From contig NZ_JAHRWL010000002.1 in the NCBI RefSeq assembly GCF_019104745.1, positions 1,004,076 to 1,068,075 of the forward strand: 64,000 nt of DNA. Direction: 5' to 3'. Every line of letters begins with the position of its first letter. Positions within the stretch are counted from its first letter, which is position 1. Shown one piece after another: positions 1 to 8,903 of the stretch. A program made the position numbers and the translations under genes. This DNA is from Thalassococcus arenae. Lineage in GTDB: Bacteria > Pseudomonadota > Alphaproteobacteria > Rhodobacterales > Rhodobacteraceae. The notes under the pieces were generated by a model that was not told where the DNA came from, did not search any database, and saw nothing but the letters and a program-made list of their open reading frames with translations.

Positions 1-1
1 G

Positions 2-577
2 CTGATGGATTTCCGCAAGCAGATCAACACGCAGCTCGAACCCCGCGGCATCAAGCTCAGCGTCAATGATTTCATCATCAAGGCCTGCGCGCTGGCGCTG
101 CAACAGGTGCCTGCCGCCAACGCGGTCTGGGCCGGTGACCGCATCCTGCAACTCGAACCCTCCGACGTCGCCGTGGCCGTGGCCATCGAGGGCGGGCTTT
201 TCACCCCGGTTCTGCGCGACGCGCATCTGAAATCGCTTTCGGCCCTGAGCGCCGAAATGAAGGATCTCGCCGCGCGCGCCCGCGACCGCAAGCTGGCACC
301 GCACGAATACCAGGGCGGTGCCTTCGCGATCTCCAATCTCGGCATGTTCGGGATCGAGAGTTTCGACGCGGTCATCAACCCGCCGCACGGGTCGATCCTG
401 GCGGTTGGCGCAGGGGTCAGGAAACCTGTGGTCACTGCCGACGGCGCACTTGGCACCGCGACGGTGATGTCGGTCACCCTATCGGTCGATCACCGTGTCA
501 TCGACGGAGCGCTTGGCGCAGAGTTTCTGCAGGCCGTCGTCGACAACCTGGAAAACCCGTTGGGAATGCTGGCCTGA
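2..577 (+). CDS. pdhC: Dihydrolipoamide acetyltransferase (E2), C-terminal part; probably pyruvate dehydrogenase complex
   Basis: This is a partial gene: the window opens inside it and only about the last 191 residues are present. They form the trimeric catalytic domain of 2-oxoacid dehydrogenase E2 proteins, which moves the acyl group from lipoyl-lysine to CoA. The active-site signature DHRVIDGA lies near the C-terminus, with the catalytic His in DHR, and the protein ends in the usual LENPLGMLA. The middle holds the conserved FAISNLGMFGI and INPPHGSILAVG stretches. The pyruvate-type E2 is favoured over the 2-oxoglutarate type by the LGMFGI and NPLGMLA wording, but the lipoyl and E1/E3-binding domains that would confirm it lie outside the window. 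It converges on cysE with 15 nt between the stops. Confidence 0.9.
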   Translation: MMDFRKQINTQLEPRGIKLSVNDFIIKACALALQQVPAANAVWAGDRILQLEPSDVAVAVAIEGGLFTPVLRDAHLKSLSALSAEMKDLAARARDRKLAPHEYQGGAFAISNLGMFGIESFDAVINPPHGSILAVGAGVRKPVVTADGALGTATVMSVTLSVDHRVIDGALGAEFLQAVVDNLENPLGMLA

Positions 578-592
578 CGCCCCTGAGCGGGA

Positions 593-1399
593 TCATTCGC
601 CGCGCAGGATCTGGTCCATGCTGACCGAGGGCTGGGCGCAGCCCGCCTCGCCGACGATCTTGGCCGGCACGCCGGCCACGGTCTTGCAGGGCGGCACTTC
701 GGTCAGCACCACCGACCCGGCCGCGATCCGCGAGCAATTGCCGACCTTGATGTTTCCCAAGACCTTGGCCCCGGCCCCGATCAGCACGCCGTCGCCGATC
801 TTGGGGTGTCGGTCTTCCTCTTCCTTGCCAGTGCCGCCCAGCGTCACCGAATGCAGCATCGAGACATTGTCGCCGACAACGGCGGTTTCGCCGATCACGA
901 TGGAATGGGCGTGGTCGATCATGATGCCGCGCCCGATCCGGGCCGCCGGGTGGATATCGATCCCGAACACCTCCGAGCAACGCATCTGAAAGAAATAGGC
1001 CAGATCGCGGCGGCCTTCCTGCCACAGCCAATGGCCGACGCGGTAGGCCTGGATCGCCTGGAAGCCCTTGAAGAACAGCAATGGCTGCAGGAACCTGTGG
1101 CAGGCCGGATCGCGTTCGTAGACCGCGACGATATCGGCACGCGCGGCGAGCGACAGTTCCGGCTCGCTGGCATAGGCTTCGTCGCAGATTTCGCGCAGGA
1201 TCTGTTCCGACATCTCCTGGTTGGCGAGTTTCAGCGAGATCCGGTAGCTCAGCGCCCGCTCGATGGTCGGGTGGTGCAGGATCGAATAGTGCACCATGCC
1301 ACCCAGCAGCGGTTCGTTCGCCACCGCATCTTCGGCCTCGCGCATGATGCGCGCCCAGACCGGGTCGAGTTCGGCGATATTCGCGCGTGTTTCGGCCAT
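593..1399 (-). CDS. cysE: Serine O-acetyltransferase
   Basis: This 268-residue protein transfers acetyl from acetyl-CoA to L-serine, giving O-acetylserine, the first step of cysteine synthesis in the cytoplasm. The N-terminal half is the helical SAT domain (WARIMREAEDA onward). The C-terminal half is the left-handed beta-helix of hexapeptide repeats (GRGIMIDHAHS, IGETAVVGDN, LGGTGKEEEDRHPKIGDG, VGNCSRIAAGS). The catalytic His-Asp pair sits around IDIHPAARIG/DHAHS. A strong GGAGG six bases before the ATG fixes the start. It lies just past the DksA-like gene at the far end of the gene transfer agent cluster and points away from it. From memory, cysE is a neighbour of the GTA cluster in other Rhodobacterales too; I could not check this here. 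Confidence 0.95.
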   Translation of the reverse strand: MAETRANIAELDPVWARIMREAEDAVANEPLLGGMVHYSILHHPTIERALSYRISLKLANQEMSEQILREICDEAYASEPELSLAARADIVAVYERDPACHRFLQPLLFFKGFQAIQAYRVGHWLWQEGRRDLAYFFQMRCSEVFGIDIHPAARIGRGIMIDHAHSIVIGETAVVGDNVSMLHSVTLGGTGKEEEDRHPKIGDGVLIGAGAKVLGNIKVGNCSRIAAGSVVLTEVPPCKTVAGVPAKIVGEAGCAQPSVSMDQILRGE

Positions 1400-1482
1400 G
1401 CGTGCCCTCCTTTGATCCCTTGGATATACCAGATAGGGTGTACCGGCTGAAACGCAAAACCGTGATGACGGGGGTAACAGGC

Positions 1483-1824
1483 ATGAATGGCTCGGAAAAC
1501 ACAGTGTTTCGCCGGCTGATCGAGACCCGGATCGCGACGCTTGACGAGGAAGACCGGCTGGGAAAAGACGGACAGGACGTGGTCGTCCTGGATCAGCAGG
1601 CGGTCGGGCGGCTCAGCCGTCAGGACGCGCTGCTCAGCCAATCGATGGCCAAAGCCACCCAGGCGCGGCGCGACGGACAGCGCCGTGCGCTTTTGGCCGC
1701 GCTCGACCGAATCGAGCGCGGCGAATTCGGGTTTTGCGACGACTGCGGCGAAGAAATCGCGCCGAAAAGGCTCGAACTCGATCCGACGGCGATGCTGTGC
1801 GTGTCTTGCGCCGCGGCGCGGTGA
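1483..1824 (+). CDS. DksA/TraR-type C4 zinc-finger protein
   Basis: This is a small protein of 113 residues. It has a charged helical N-terminal half (LIETRIATLDEEDRLGKD...) and a C-terminal four-cysteine zinc finger, CDDCGEEI...LCVSCA, typical of the DksA/TraR superfamily. Short members of this family bind the RNA polymerase secondary channel, but many are uncharacterised and it is too short for canonical DksA. I chose the ATG at 1483 because GGGGG lies eight bases before it; the ATG at 1465 has no ribosome site. The gene is divergent from cysE and ends 7 nt from the end of the GTA tip-protein gene, which converges on it. A link with GTA control would be speculation. Confidence 0.8.
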   Translation: MNGSENTVFRRLIETRIATLDEEDRLGKDGQDVVVLDQQAVGRLSRQDALLSQSMAKATQARRDGQRRALLAALDRIERGEFGFCDDCGEEIAPKRLELDPTAMLCVSCAAAR

Positions 1825-1831
1825 CCGGGAC

Positions 1832-4800
1832 TCACACCGGACAGGCAAGTTCTGCGAATGGCCCCGGGCCGAAGCGATCCGACATCTGAGCCACCAGGAT
1901 CCGGGCGCCCGGTACCAGACCATCGCTGGCGCGCAATGCTTGGGAGTAGGTCCAGACCGGTTCGGAAACCTGCACCTCGCGGCGCACCGTATCGCCTTGC
2001 ATCACTCGCACCAGGTAGATTTCCCGGTCCTCGCCCAGAGGAACATCGTAGCCTTCCCATCCATCGCCGTCGATCCGGGTCCGGCGGATCCACGATACGA
2101 CGAAATCTCCGCCATCGTCGCGCAAGCGCAGGTGTGCAGGGCTGTAGGGACGCAATCCGACCCCGTCGAAGGCGTGCTGTTCGTGAACGTAGGTGTCGTC
2201 GTCGTAGAAGCGCCGGGACGGGCCGATGCGGAAATGCCGGTTCAACCGCCGCTCGGACGCACTCAGCGCGATCTGCGCGGGTGTGCCGTCCATCAAAACA
2301 ACGATCGACCCCTCCGGCCAGACATCGGGCATCACCGCGTCGGTGCCAAGTTGCCCGCGCAACCGGCGGCCGAGAAGCCAGGTGTCGGCGCCCAAGGGTT
2401 CGGCATTCGCGAATTGCAACAATTCCCAGTTGCCCGGACTGCCGTCGCCGATTGCCAGCACGTTGGCTCCGCTCAACAGGCGTTGGGTGCCGACGGATTG
2501 CAACGACCCCGACGCCAAACGCACCTGCAGGGGCGCACCGTTGTCAAAAACCCCCGAAGATGCGGCGAACAACGGCGTCTCGGTCACACCGATCACCGAT
2601 TGCGCGGCGATGATGGTGTCGAGCGCATAGTCGCTGTCATCGGGTGAGGTGTAGACCGCCACCGAGCCCGGCCAGGGATCGGCCGTGAGGGCCAGGTGCG
2701 GCGCATGCGGAACCTCGTCTCCGGTCATCAACGGCAGATCGAGGAAGACAGGCGACACCGGAACAGCGGCGGTAAATCCCGTCATGCGCGGCGGGAAATC
2801 CTCGATCTCGGCCGGTTTGTAGACGTCCGGCTCAACCCGGACCGCTTCGATCAATTGCTGGGCGCCCAGTTCGACACGATCGATCCGGGCCAGGATCGGA
2901 CCCGATTTCGCGGGCAAGGAGACCAGATCACCAGCGGCCACGTCCAACCGGGACAGCGGCAGGGACAAGCGGAACGTGTCGCGCACCACGCGGGCTTCGG
3001 CCAACCAACGTTCGGCGGTTTGCCGCCCCTCGGCTCGGGTCAGCGCAAGCGCGAGATCACTTTCGGCCACGGCATGCGTGCGGTCCTCCGGCATCACGGC
3101 CTCTTCGGCGGCGATACCATGGTCACCATCGGCCTCGACGAACTGAACCCGAACGCGGCCCGCCATTTCCGCTTCGGCGCTGCGCGTCTCGATCTGGTCG
3201 CCATCGATCTCGTCCGATAGCGCGAGGTGCTCGGCGTTCACCACCCCGCGCTTGGCGCCGTCGCGCATCCGGAAAACCAAACGCCCGTCGCGCTCGATGG
3301 CGTCGAAACCATAGGCCAGCATCAGCGGCTGAAGTGCATGGCGCGCATCGGCCACATCGGGAACGAGAAAGCCGCGCACGAAGCCATGCAGGCCCGAAGT
3401 GTCGATCTCGGTCAGTCCGACGCGCGCGCAGATCTCGCAAACGACCGATGCCAGCGTCCGGCCTGTCGCGCGACCCGTCAGCCAATGACCCCGCCGGTAG
3501 TTGGGACTGTCGGTCCAAAGCTCTGAATTTCCCGGAAACCAGGGATAGGGGCGCGTGTCCCACGCCCAGACCAGCGCACGGGACATGTCGACCATCGGGC
3601 CATCATACACCTCGGACACGGGGTTGTTGGCGGGATCGGTCCAAAAGCCGTACATCGCCCGCAGATATTGACGCTGGATCAACTCGTCGCGTTGCCCGGA
3701 CGAAAAATACGGCAGCGCGGATTCCGAACTCTTTTCGTCCAGAAACTTGTTCGGCTGGTTGGTCCCCTTGTCGATCGCGGCGCACCCCATTTCGGTGAAC
3801 CAGATCGGCTTCGACCCCGGCACCCATTCGGTGGGCGTTTCGCTGCGAAGCCCGCCAATACGGTTGTGGTGGCGGTTTTCCCACCATCCGCGAATATCCT
3901 TGTATCGCCAGACCCATGGTTCGTCGAATGCGCCATCGGTGATCGGTTCGCGCAATTGCAGGTCGCGCGCTTCATCGCCGGGGTAGTACCAATCGTATCC
4001 CTCGCCGCCCGCGACATTGGCCGCCAGGTAGTCGAGGTTGTAGACCGACGACCATTCCGCGTCTGCGTGGTTCGCTCCGTCGCGCCAATCCGACAGCGGC
4101 ATGTAGTTGTCGATGCCGATGAAGTCGATTTGCGGATCGGCCCAAAGCGGGTCGAGGTGGAACAGCACATCGCCGCTGCCATCCTGCGGGTGATAGCCGA
4201 AATATTCCGACCAGTCGGCGGCATAACCGATCTTGACGTCCGGGCCCAGGATCGTCCGGCACTCCGCCGCCAAGGCGCGCAGGGCTTCGACCGCCGGGAA
4301 CCCCGACGCTCCGCGAATCTGGGTCAGGCTGCGCATTTCGGAACCGATGCAGAAGGCATCGACGCCGCCCGCGGCCGCGCACAATGCAGCTTGGTGCAGG
4401 ATGAACCGGCGATATCGCCATTCGGCCGGACCCTGGTAGGACACGGAGTCGGCGCCGATGGTGAAATCCGCGGCTTCGGCGGTTCCGAAAAATGCCGCGA
4501 CATCCACCTCTGCTGCAGCAGTCCCGTCGGTCGATCCTGCACGTCCCGGCGCGGCATCCAGAGTGATACGGCCACGCCAGGGCAAAGCCGGCTGTCCGTC
4601 CTTTCCTGTCCAGGGATCGGGCAGCGTGTTTCCGTCCAACTGGTCCATGAGGATGAACGGATAATAGACCACGGCCAATCCACGGTCGTTCATGTGCCGG
4701 ATCGCCTGGATCACCGATTGATCCGTGGGAGTGCCACCGTAGACCGCACCATCGCCCAGCATCGGCACCGATTGCGCCGTATCCCGTGTCAAACCCGCGA

Positions 4801-5764
4801 CACGCCATGGCATCCTGCCGGAATCGCGCGAGGTCTGTTCGACCTTGGGACGGATGGTGCAGCTGCCGCAGCGCAGATCGTCACCGAACCAGCTCACCAC
4901 CAGCGAAGCGGCTTCGCAATTGGGAAGATCGGTCTGCAAGGCGTCCATTGCCACTTCGAAATCCGGGCGTTCGGAAGGCGTGTTGATGTTGGCGACCTTC
5001 TTCGCTCCGACCTGGCCGAACAGGGTGCGTCCGTCGCGCAGCGTAACGCGCTGTGTCGCCAACGTGTATTCGCCGCTGCCCGGCATCAGAGCGACACCCT
5101 TGACCGCCAGCGGCACGTCGGTCTGATCGGTCAGGTCCGGTCGAAGAACCTCGAAACTGAACTGCGGAACTCGATTGCCGAACCGGTCCAGCTGCAGGTC
5201 TTCGAAGACCACATAGGCCGTGCCGCGATAGGCCGGCACCGTTCCGGCACCTTCGACCGCTTCCATCTTGGGATCGGGCTGTTGGTCGCGGGTTCCCAGG
5301 TACACCCGCATCGTCAGGTCATCGGAAGAGAGCTCGACGCCATCCGCCCAAACCCGGGTCACCCCGGCGATCTCGCCTTCGCACAAGGCCACGGCCAGGC
5401 TGATCGAATAGGAATAGGTTTTGACTGTCGGTTGTTCGGGTGCGCCCTTGCCACCTCCGCCACCACCGCGCTTTTTCTTGACATGTTCCCTGAACTCGGT
5501 CGACCAGATGACGTGGCCACCGACGCGCATGCGTCCGTAGACCTGCGCGATGGGCGCGCCTTCACCCGCACCGGTCAGCCGAAAGCGTTCGATCCGGCCG
5601 GTTTCCACCGCTTCGGCACCCGACCCCATCAGCCTCTGGTCAATCGCGCGGCCAAGGCTGGCGCCGATGAACCGCCCGACCGCCGTCATCGACAGGCCCA
5701 GAACCGATCCACCCACCGAACTGCCGATCGCGGCACCCGCCGCGGAAAGAAGAATTGTCGCCAT
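1832..5764 (-). CDS. GTA gp15: tail-tip / host-specificity protein with TIM-barrel domain
   Basis: This 1310-residue protein is the last and largest gene of the gene transfer agent cluster. It corresponds to RcGTA gp15, which forms the central tail-tip structure contacting the recipient cell. The N-terminus is glycine/alanine-rich and hydrophobic and is followed by a phage-tail domain with a Gly run near residue 100. The middle (about residues 420-720) carries the glycoside-hydrolase-like GTA TIM barrel, with the landmarks FCIGSEMRSL, IDFIGIDNYMPLSDW and KPIWFTEMGCAAIDKG. The C-terminal half resembles the phage-tail_3 family. Its start overlaps the stop of gp14 by one base (TGATG), which implies translational coupling. 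No frameshift is seen along the whole 3.9 kb. Confidence 0.93.
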   Translation of the reverse strand: MATILLSAAGAAIGSSVGGSVLGLSMTAVGRFIGASLGRAIDQRLMGSGAEAVETGRIERFRLTGAGEGAPIAQVYGRMRVGGHVIWSTEFREHVKKKRGGGGGGKGAPEQPTVKTYSYSISLAVALCEGEIAGVTRVWADGVELSSDDLTMRVYLGTRDQQPDPKMEAVEGAGTVPAYRGTAYVVFEDLQLDRFGNRVPQFSFEVLRPDLTDQTDVPLAVKGVALMPGSGEYTLATQRVTLRDGRTLFGQVGAKKVANINTPSERPDFEVAMDALQTDLPNCEAASLVVSWFGDDLRCGSCTIRPKVEQTSRDSGRMPWRVAGLTRDTAQSVPMLGDGAVYGGTPTDQSVIQAIRHMNDRGLAVVYYPFILMDQLDGNTLPDPWTGKDGQPALPWRGRITLDAAPGRAGSTDGTAAAEVDVAAFFGTAEAADFTIGADSVSYQGPAEWRYRRFILHQAALCAAAGGVDAFCIGSEMRSLTQIRGASGFPAVEALRALAAECRTILGPDVKIGYAADWSEYFGYHPQDGSGDVLFHLDPLWADPQIDFIGIDNYMPLSDWRDGANHADAEWSSVYNLDYLAANVAGGEGYDWYYPGDEARDLQLREPITDGAFDEPWVWRYKDIRGWWENRHHNRIGGLRSETPTEWVPGSKPIWFTEMGCAAIDKGTNQPNKFLDEKSSESALPYFSSGQRDELIQRQYLRAMYGFWTDPANNPVSEVYDGPMVDMSRALVWAWDTRPYPWFPGNSELWTDSPNYRRGHWLTGRATGRTLASVVCEICARVGLTEIDTSGLHGFVRGFLVPDVADARHALQPLMLAYGFDAIERDGRLVFRMRDGAKRGVVNAEHLALSDEIDGDQIETRSAEAEMAGRVRVQFVEADGDHGIAAEEAVMPEDRTHAVAESDLALALTRAEGRQTAERWLAEARVVRDTFRLSLPLSRLDVAAGDLVSLPAKSGPILARIDRVELGAQQLIEAVRVEPDVYKPAEIEDFPPRMTGFTAAVPVSPVFLDLPLMTGDEVPHAPHLALTADPWPGSVAVYTSPDDSDYALDTIIAAQSVIGVTETPLFAASSGVFDNGAPLQVRLASGSLQSVGTQRLLSGANVLAIGDGSPGNWELLQFANAEPLGADTWLLGRRLRGQLGTDAVMPDVWPEGSIVVLMDGTPAQIALSASERRLNRHFRIGPSRRFYDDDTYVHEQHAFDGVGLRPYSPAHLRLRDDGGDFVVSWIRRTRIDGDGWEGYDVPLGEDREIYLVRVMQGDTVRREVQVSEPVWTYSQALRASDGLVPGARILVAQMSDRFGPGPFAELACPV

Positions 5765-6198
5765 CAGTCGTTCTCCGCCGGTAGGGAAAAGCGCGCCACG
5801 ATGCGGCGCTGCCAGGGGCGCGTCAAAGCGCTTTCGACCACGCCATGACCGCTATAGGCATGCACAAAGCTCGGTGCGGCACCGGTTTCGGCCTGGATGC
5901 CGATGTGTTTGGCCACCGAAGCGTTGCGCATGCGGAACAGCAGGACGTCGCCAGACGCGATGTCGTTCGTGGCCTTGCCAACCAGATGGCGCCTTGCGGC
6001 CGCCCAAAGCCGCTCCTCGCCCTGCGGCTCGGACCAGTCCATGCTGTAGGGGGGAACCGTTTCGGGCTCAGTTCCGCGCAGTTCCCGCCAAACACCGCGC
6101 AAAAGGCCAAGGCAGTCGCATCCGACATTTCGGTGCGACCCCTGATGCAGGTAGGGCGTGCCGATCCAGCCGCGCGCAATTGTCACCACCACCGTCAC
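5764..6198 (-). CDS. GTA gp14: NlpC/P60 family cell-wall peptidase of the tail
   Basis: This 144-residue protein matches RcGTA gp14. The NlpC/P60 fold is shown by the catalytic cysteine in NVGCDCLGLLRG, followed by the histidine in KHIGI and the HAYSGHGVVE stretch. Proteins of this kind cut peptidoglycan cross-links so that tail DNA can pass the recipient's wall. The likely start is a GTG at 6198 whose GTGA overlaps the stop of gp13; a longer reading upstream is only the other-frame shadow of gp13. The assignment rests on the motif and on its fixed place between gp13 and gp15. Confidence 0.92.
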   Translation of the reverse strand: MTVVVTIARGWIGTPYLHQGSHRNVGCDCLGLLRGVWRELRGTEPETVPPYSMDWSEPQGEERLWAAARRHLVGKATNDIASGDVLLFRMRNASVAKHIGIQAETGAAPSFVHAYSGHGVVESALTRPWQRRIVARFSLPAEND

Positions 6199-7082
6199 CG
6201 CCGGCTGCCCCCGTTCTTGCGTTGCGCTTGCGACGGATGAACGGTCATCCAGTCTTCGGACGGGATGTCCGGAAATCCCTGATAATTCAGTCCGTTGTTG
6301 AACTTTAGCCGACAGGTCGAAAACCGCTTGTCGCATCCCGCTGTCAGTCGGACCGCGTCGCCGGGGGCGATCCGTGCCCGCAACGCTTGCCACATCGACA
6401 CGGTTCGATCCGGATTGGTGCCCGCCACGTCCTGCTTTATCGCGCCGCTCAGACCTGCGGCGTCTCCGCTCAGGATGTCGACGCGGCCCCGCCGGAACCA
6501 ACCTTCCTCGTACGATCCGAAATCGTCGAAACCAAGCACACGGTTTTCTTCGACCAAAGCGACGACGGCTTCGACTTGGTATCCCGGCGTCGCAAGGTCG
6601 AACAGGCAGGCGCTGTCACCCAGAACCGCCGTGCACGGCTTCTGGAACACCCGGCCTACCGGACGGTTCAGCGCTTCGGTCAATCCGCGCAGTTCGGCAT
6701 GAAATGCACCGCCGCTCCGGCGGATTTCACCGATCGAGCCGCGAAACAGGACCTTCCGCGCAGACGTATCGGCCCAGTTCACCAACCACGAAATGACCTC
6801 CGCATCGTCAAAGCGGCCTGCGGCGATATCGCTTTCGCGTATCGCGGCGTCCGTCAGCGCGCCCATCGCTTCGGTGTTGTCGACCGAAAGGCCGGTCGAT
6901 TGGGCCAGCGCCTTGGCGGACAGGCCCGTTCCGGCGCGGAAAACCTGGCCATCGAATTCCAGATCCCGATCATGGTCCGTGAAGCCATACCGCACGCCGT
7001 CGCGCCGGATCACGGACCAGGCCCGGGCCACCGTCGTACAACCGGTGGCCAGGTGGTTCAAAAGCGCGTTCTGTTCGGGCAT
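6195..7082 (-). CDS. GTA gp13: DUF2163 / phage BR0599-like tail-tip hub protein
   Basis: This 295-residue protein belongs to the DUF2163 family (phage BR0599), the RcGTA gp13 position. In the RcGTA particle this protein contributes to the iron-binding tail hub region. Visible landmarks are FTDHDRDLEFDG near the N-terminus, VDNTEAMGALTDAAI, and a cysteine-containing C-terminal part (GCDKRFSTCRLKFNNGLNYQGFP), in which the two cysteines fit the metal-binding site known for this family. The ATG at 7082 overlaps the stop of gp12 by one base (TGATG), and the stop overlaps the gp14 start. The role is inferred from the family and gene order. Confidence 0.92.
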   Translation of the reverse strand: MPEQNALLNHLATGCTTVARAWSVIRRDGVRYGFTDHDRDLEFDGQVFRAGTGLSAKALAQSTGLSVDNTEAMGALTDAAIRESDIAAGRFDDAEVISWLVNWADTSARKVLFRGSIGEIRRSGGAFHAELRGLTEALNRPVGRVFQKPCTAVLGDSACLFDLATPGYQVEAVVALVEENRVLGFDDFGSYEEGWFRRGRVDILSGDAAGLSGAIKQDVAGTNPDRTVSMWQALRARIAPGDAVRLTAGCDKRFSTCRLKFNNGLNYQGFPDIPSEDWMTVHPSQAQRKNGGSRR

Positions 7083-7714
7083 CACACACGCACCTCCACA
7101 ACCGGTACATCCGGCACCTGCCCGGCCTGGAAACTGGCGACCGACACCATGATCCGGTCCGTGTCGAACCGGACCGGAACGTCGAATTCGTAACCGGCGG
7201 TGATTTCGACCCCGGCCAGCGGCGGTTCGCGAAAGGTCAGGATGCCAGTCGTGATATCCAGATCGAAATGCACGCCTTCGCGCTGCTCGACGTTCTGAAC
7301 CGCTGCCGTGACGGTGCCGGCGACCGGCTTGGTGATCGGCCGGGCATAGACGCCGGGCCCCGATCGATAGGTTTTGACAAGCTGGAAACTGCGGGTTTCC
7401 CCGTCGCCGCGCGCAATGACCTGGTCTTCCCCGCCCGGTTTGCGCGAAGGCTTGCAGGACTTGTAGTCCGACCAGTCCTTCCATCGGAACCCGAAAAGCT
7501 GCCCGCGCCGCGCCTCGAAGAACGCCACGAGCGCCTCGATATCGTCCAGCGACCGCAATCCCAGGCCCGCATCATACCGCCGCCGCGCATGCGCCCAGGG
7601 TGTGTTGCGTTCCTCATGACCGCTCGTCAGGGCAACGATGTCGGTGCGGCGTTCAGGGCCCCCCAGGGCACCGAAACTCAGATCGGCGGGAAAGCGTATT
7701 TCGTGAAAGGACAT
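7082..7714 (-). CDS. GTA gp12: DUF2460 / TIGR02217 distal tail protein
   Basis: This 210-residue protein matches the TIGR02217/DUF2460 family, RcGTA gp12, which forms the distal tail ring between tail tube and hub. It opens with FHEIRFPADLSFGALGGPER, the usual N-terminus of this family. It also has GHEERNTPWAHARRRYDAG and FGFRWKDWSDYKSC, both characteristic. An AGGAGG lies about eight bases before the ATG. It starts 10 nt after the tape-measure stop and ends in a one-base overlap with gp13. Confidence 0.93.
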   Translation of the reverse strand: MSFHEIRFPADLSFGALGGPERRTDIVALTSGHEERNTPWAHARRRYDAGLGLRSLDDIEALVAFFEARRGQLFGFRWKDWSDYKSCKPSRKPGGEDQVIARGDGETRSFQLVKTYRSGPGVYARPITKPVAGTVTAAVQNVEQREGVHFDLDITTGILTFREPPLAGVEITAGYEFDVPVRFDTDRIMVSVASFQAGQVPDVPVVEVRV

Positions 7715-7724
7715 GAAAGCCTCC

Positions 7725-8387
7725 TCAGCGGTTGCGGGCGCCGCGGCCCAAGGCGCGGCTCATCTGGGCGGCGATCTGGCTCTGGCTGCGTTGAAAGCCT
7801 TGAACGTCGGGCGTCGAGATGTTCATCACCACGCTGACCGGGCGCGCGCCGCCCTCGGCACGCACACCCAGCCGACCATCCGCGCCGCGGGTCAGAGGCA
7901 TGATCGCCTCGGGCCCGGCTTCGCCCATGAGCCCGGTGCCGCCGCGCATCGGAAAGCTCACCGGCCCGCTGACCACCCCGCCCTTTGCAAAGGGCATCAC
8001 CCGCCCCTGCGCAAAGGCGCCACCTTCGGCAAAGGGCGAAAACGCGCCGAAAACCGCATTGACGCCGGATGCCATCATGCCGCCGAAATGGTCGGCAACC
8101 GGCTTGACGGCGGCCTTGTAGGCCGCATCGATCATCGATCGCGCAACCACGCCCATTGCATCCGACAACTTCATGCCGTCCAGGATCACTCCATCGATGG
8201 CCTTGGACACCCCTCGGCTCAGCGTCGTCTCCAACGCTGCCGCACCCCGCCCCGTCGCCGAAAACGTCTCGTGGATGCGCCGCAATTCGGCATCGAATCC
8301 GGCCGCCATGCCGGCAGCCCCGGCCAACGAGGTTTCCAGCGCCTCGACCTGCGCATCGAGATCGTCGATCATGTCGTGCTCGCTCAT
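7725..8387 (-). CDS. GTA gp11: short lambda-type tail tape measure protein
   Basis: This 220-residue protein is a very short tape-measure protein, as expected for the short GTA tail; tape length sets tail length. The first third is helical (LDAQVEALETSLAG...). The C-terminal half has the glycine-rich features of phage tape-measure C-termini: FAEGGAFAQGR, FAKGGVVSGP and the near-invariant GLMGEAGPEAIMPL. The start overlaps the gp10.1 stop by four bases (ATGA). In true siphophages this protein is several times longer. Confidence 0.92.
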   Translation of the reverse strand: MSEHDMIDDLDAQVEALETSLAGAAGMAAGFDAELRRIHETFSATGRGAAALETTLSRGVSKAIDGVILDGMKLSDAMGVVARSMIDAAYKAAVKPVADHFGGMMASGVNAVFGAFSPFAEGGAFAQGRVMPFAKGGVVSGPVSFPMRGGTGLMGEAGPEAIMPLTRGADGRLGVRAEGGARPVSVVMNISTPDVQGFQRSQSQIAAQMSRALGRGARNR

Positions 8388-8584
8388 TCAGATCCCTTTC
8401 CTGAGATGTCGGGAAACGCCGCCATCAATTCGTCAAGCCGGGTCCGCCCCATTGGGGCTGACCCCGTGTTCTCGCCCAGAAGCAGACGCAGCTCGGCCGG
8501 GGTCAGCCCCCAGAACTCCGCGGGCTTCAATCCCAGGCCGCGCATTCCGGCACGCATCAGACCAGGCCAGTCAAACCCGCTCAT
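8384..8584 (-). CDS. GTA gp10.1: small tail assembly chaperone (rcTAC family)
   Basis: This 66-residue protein opens MSGFDWPGLMRAGMRGLGLKP and continues with FWGLTPAELRLLLGE, the signature of the phage tail assembly chaperone TAC_6 family found as the extra small gene after gp10 in Rhodobacterales GTAs. It probably helps coat the tape measure before tail-tube polymerisation. The start lies inside the end of gp10 (14-base overlap) in another frame, an arrangement that echoes the overlapping or frameshifted tail chaperones of lambda-like phages. Confidence 0.88.
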   Translation of the reverse strand: MSGFDWPGLMRAGMRGLGLKPAEFWGLTPAELRLLLGENTGSAPMGRTRLDELMAAFPDISGKGSE

Positions 8585-8903
8585 CGCCCTCTCCGGGCAA
8601 CAGGAAAGCGCGCGCCAGCATCTCGGCGGCGGCGCGCGCCGCAGCGATCGGCCCGCCCTCGATCTCGGCATGCAACAGATCGGCCGCATTGCCCGACCAG
8701 CCGCCACCGCGCAGCCCGGCCACGATCAGCGCCAGCACGTCTCGGGTGCTGAAGGCGCCTGCCTCGAACCGTTTGACCAGATCGACCAGCGTGCCCTTCT
8801 CCAGCCGCGTCTCCAATTCGGCCAAAGCGCCCAGCGTCAGCCGCAAACAGCGCGGCTCGCCGTCGATCACCAGTTCCACCTCGCCCCTCCAGGGATTGGC
8901 CAT
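8571..8903 (-). CDS. GTA gp10: gene transfer agent family protein, tail assembly chaperone-like
   Basis: This 110-residue protein sits at the RcGTA gp10 position. It has the family features MANPWRGEV, CLRLTLGALAELE and ALIVAGLRGGG, related to phage tail tube assembly chaperones. It acts during particle assembly and is not expected in the mature particle. The ATG at 8903 overlaps the stop of gp9 by one base (TGATG); a GTG directly before it is a possible alternative start. The paired small genes gp10 and gp10.1 between tail tube and tape measure match the chaperone pair of siphophages. Confidence 0.9.
   Translation of the reverse strand: MANPWRGEVELVIDGEPRCLRLTLGALAELETRLEKGTLVDLVKRFEAGAFSTRDVLALIVAGLRGGGWSGNAADLLHAEIEGGPIAAARAAAEMLARAFLLPGEGDERV

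Noticed and set aside
3668-5848. A 726-codon open frame on the + strand
   Set aside because: It is antisense to the well-supported GTA gp15 gene. Its translation is Arg/Gly/His-rich with no motifs, the usual product of third-position GC bias.
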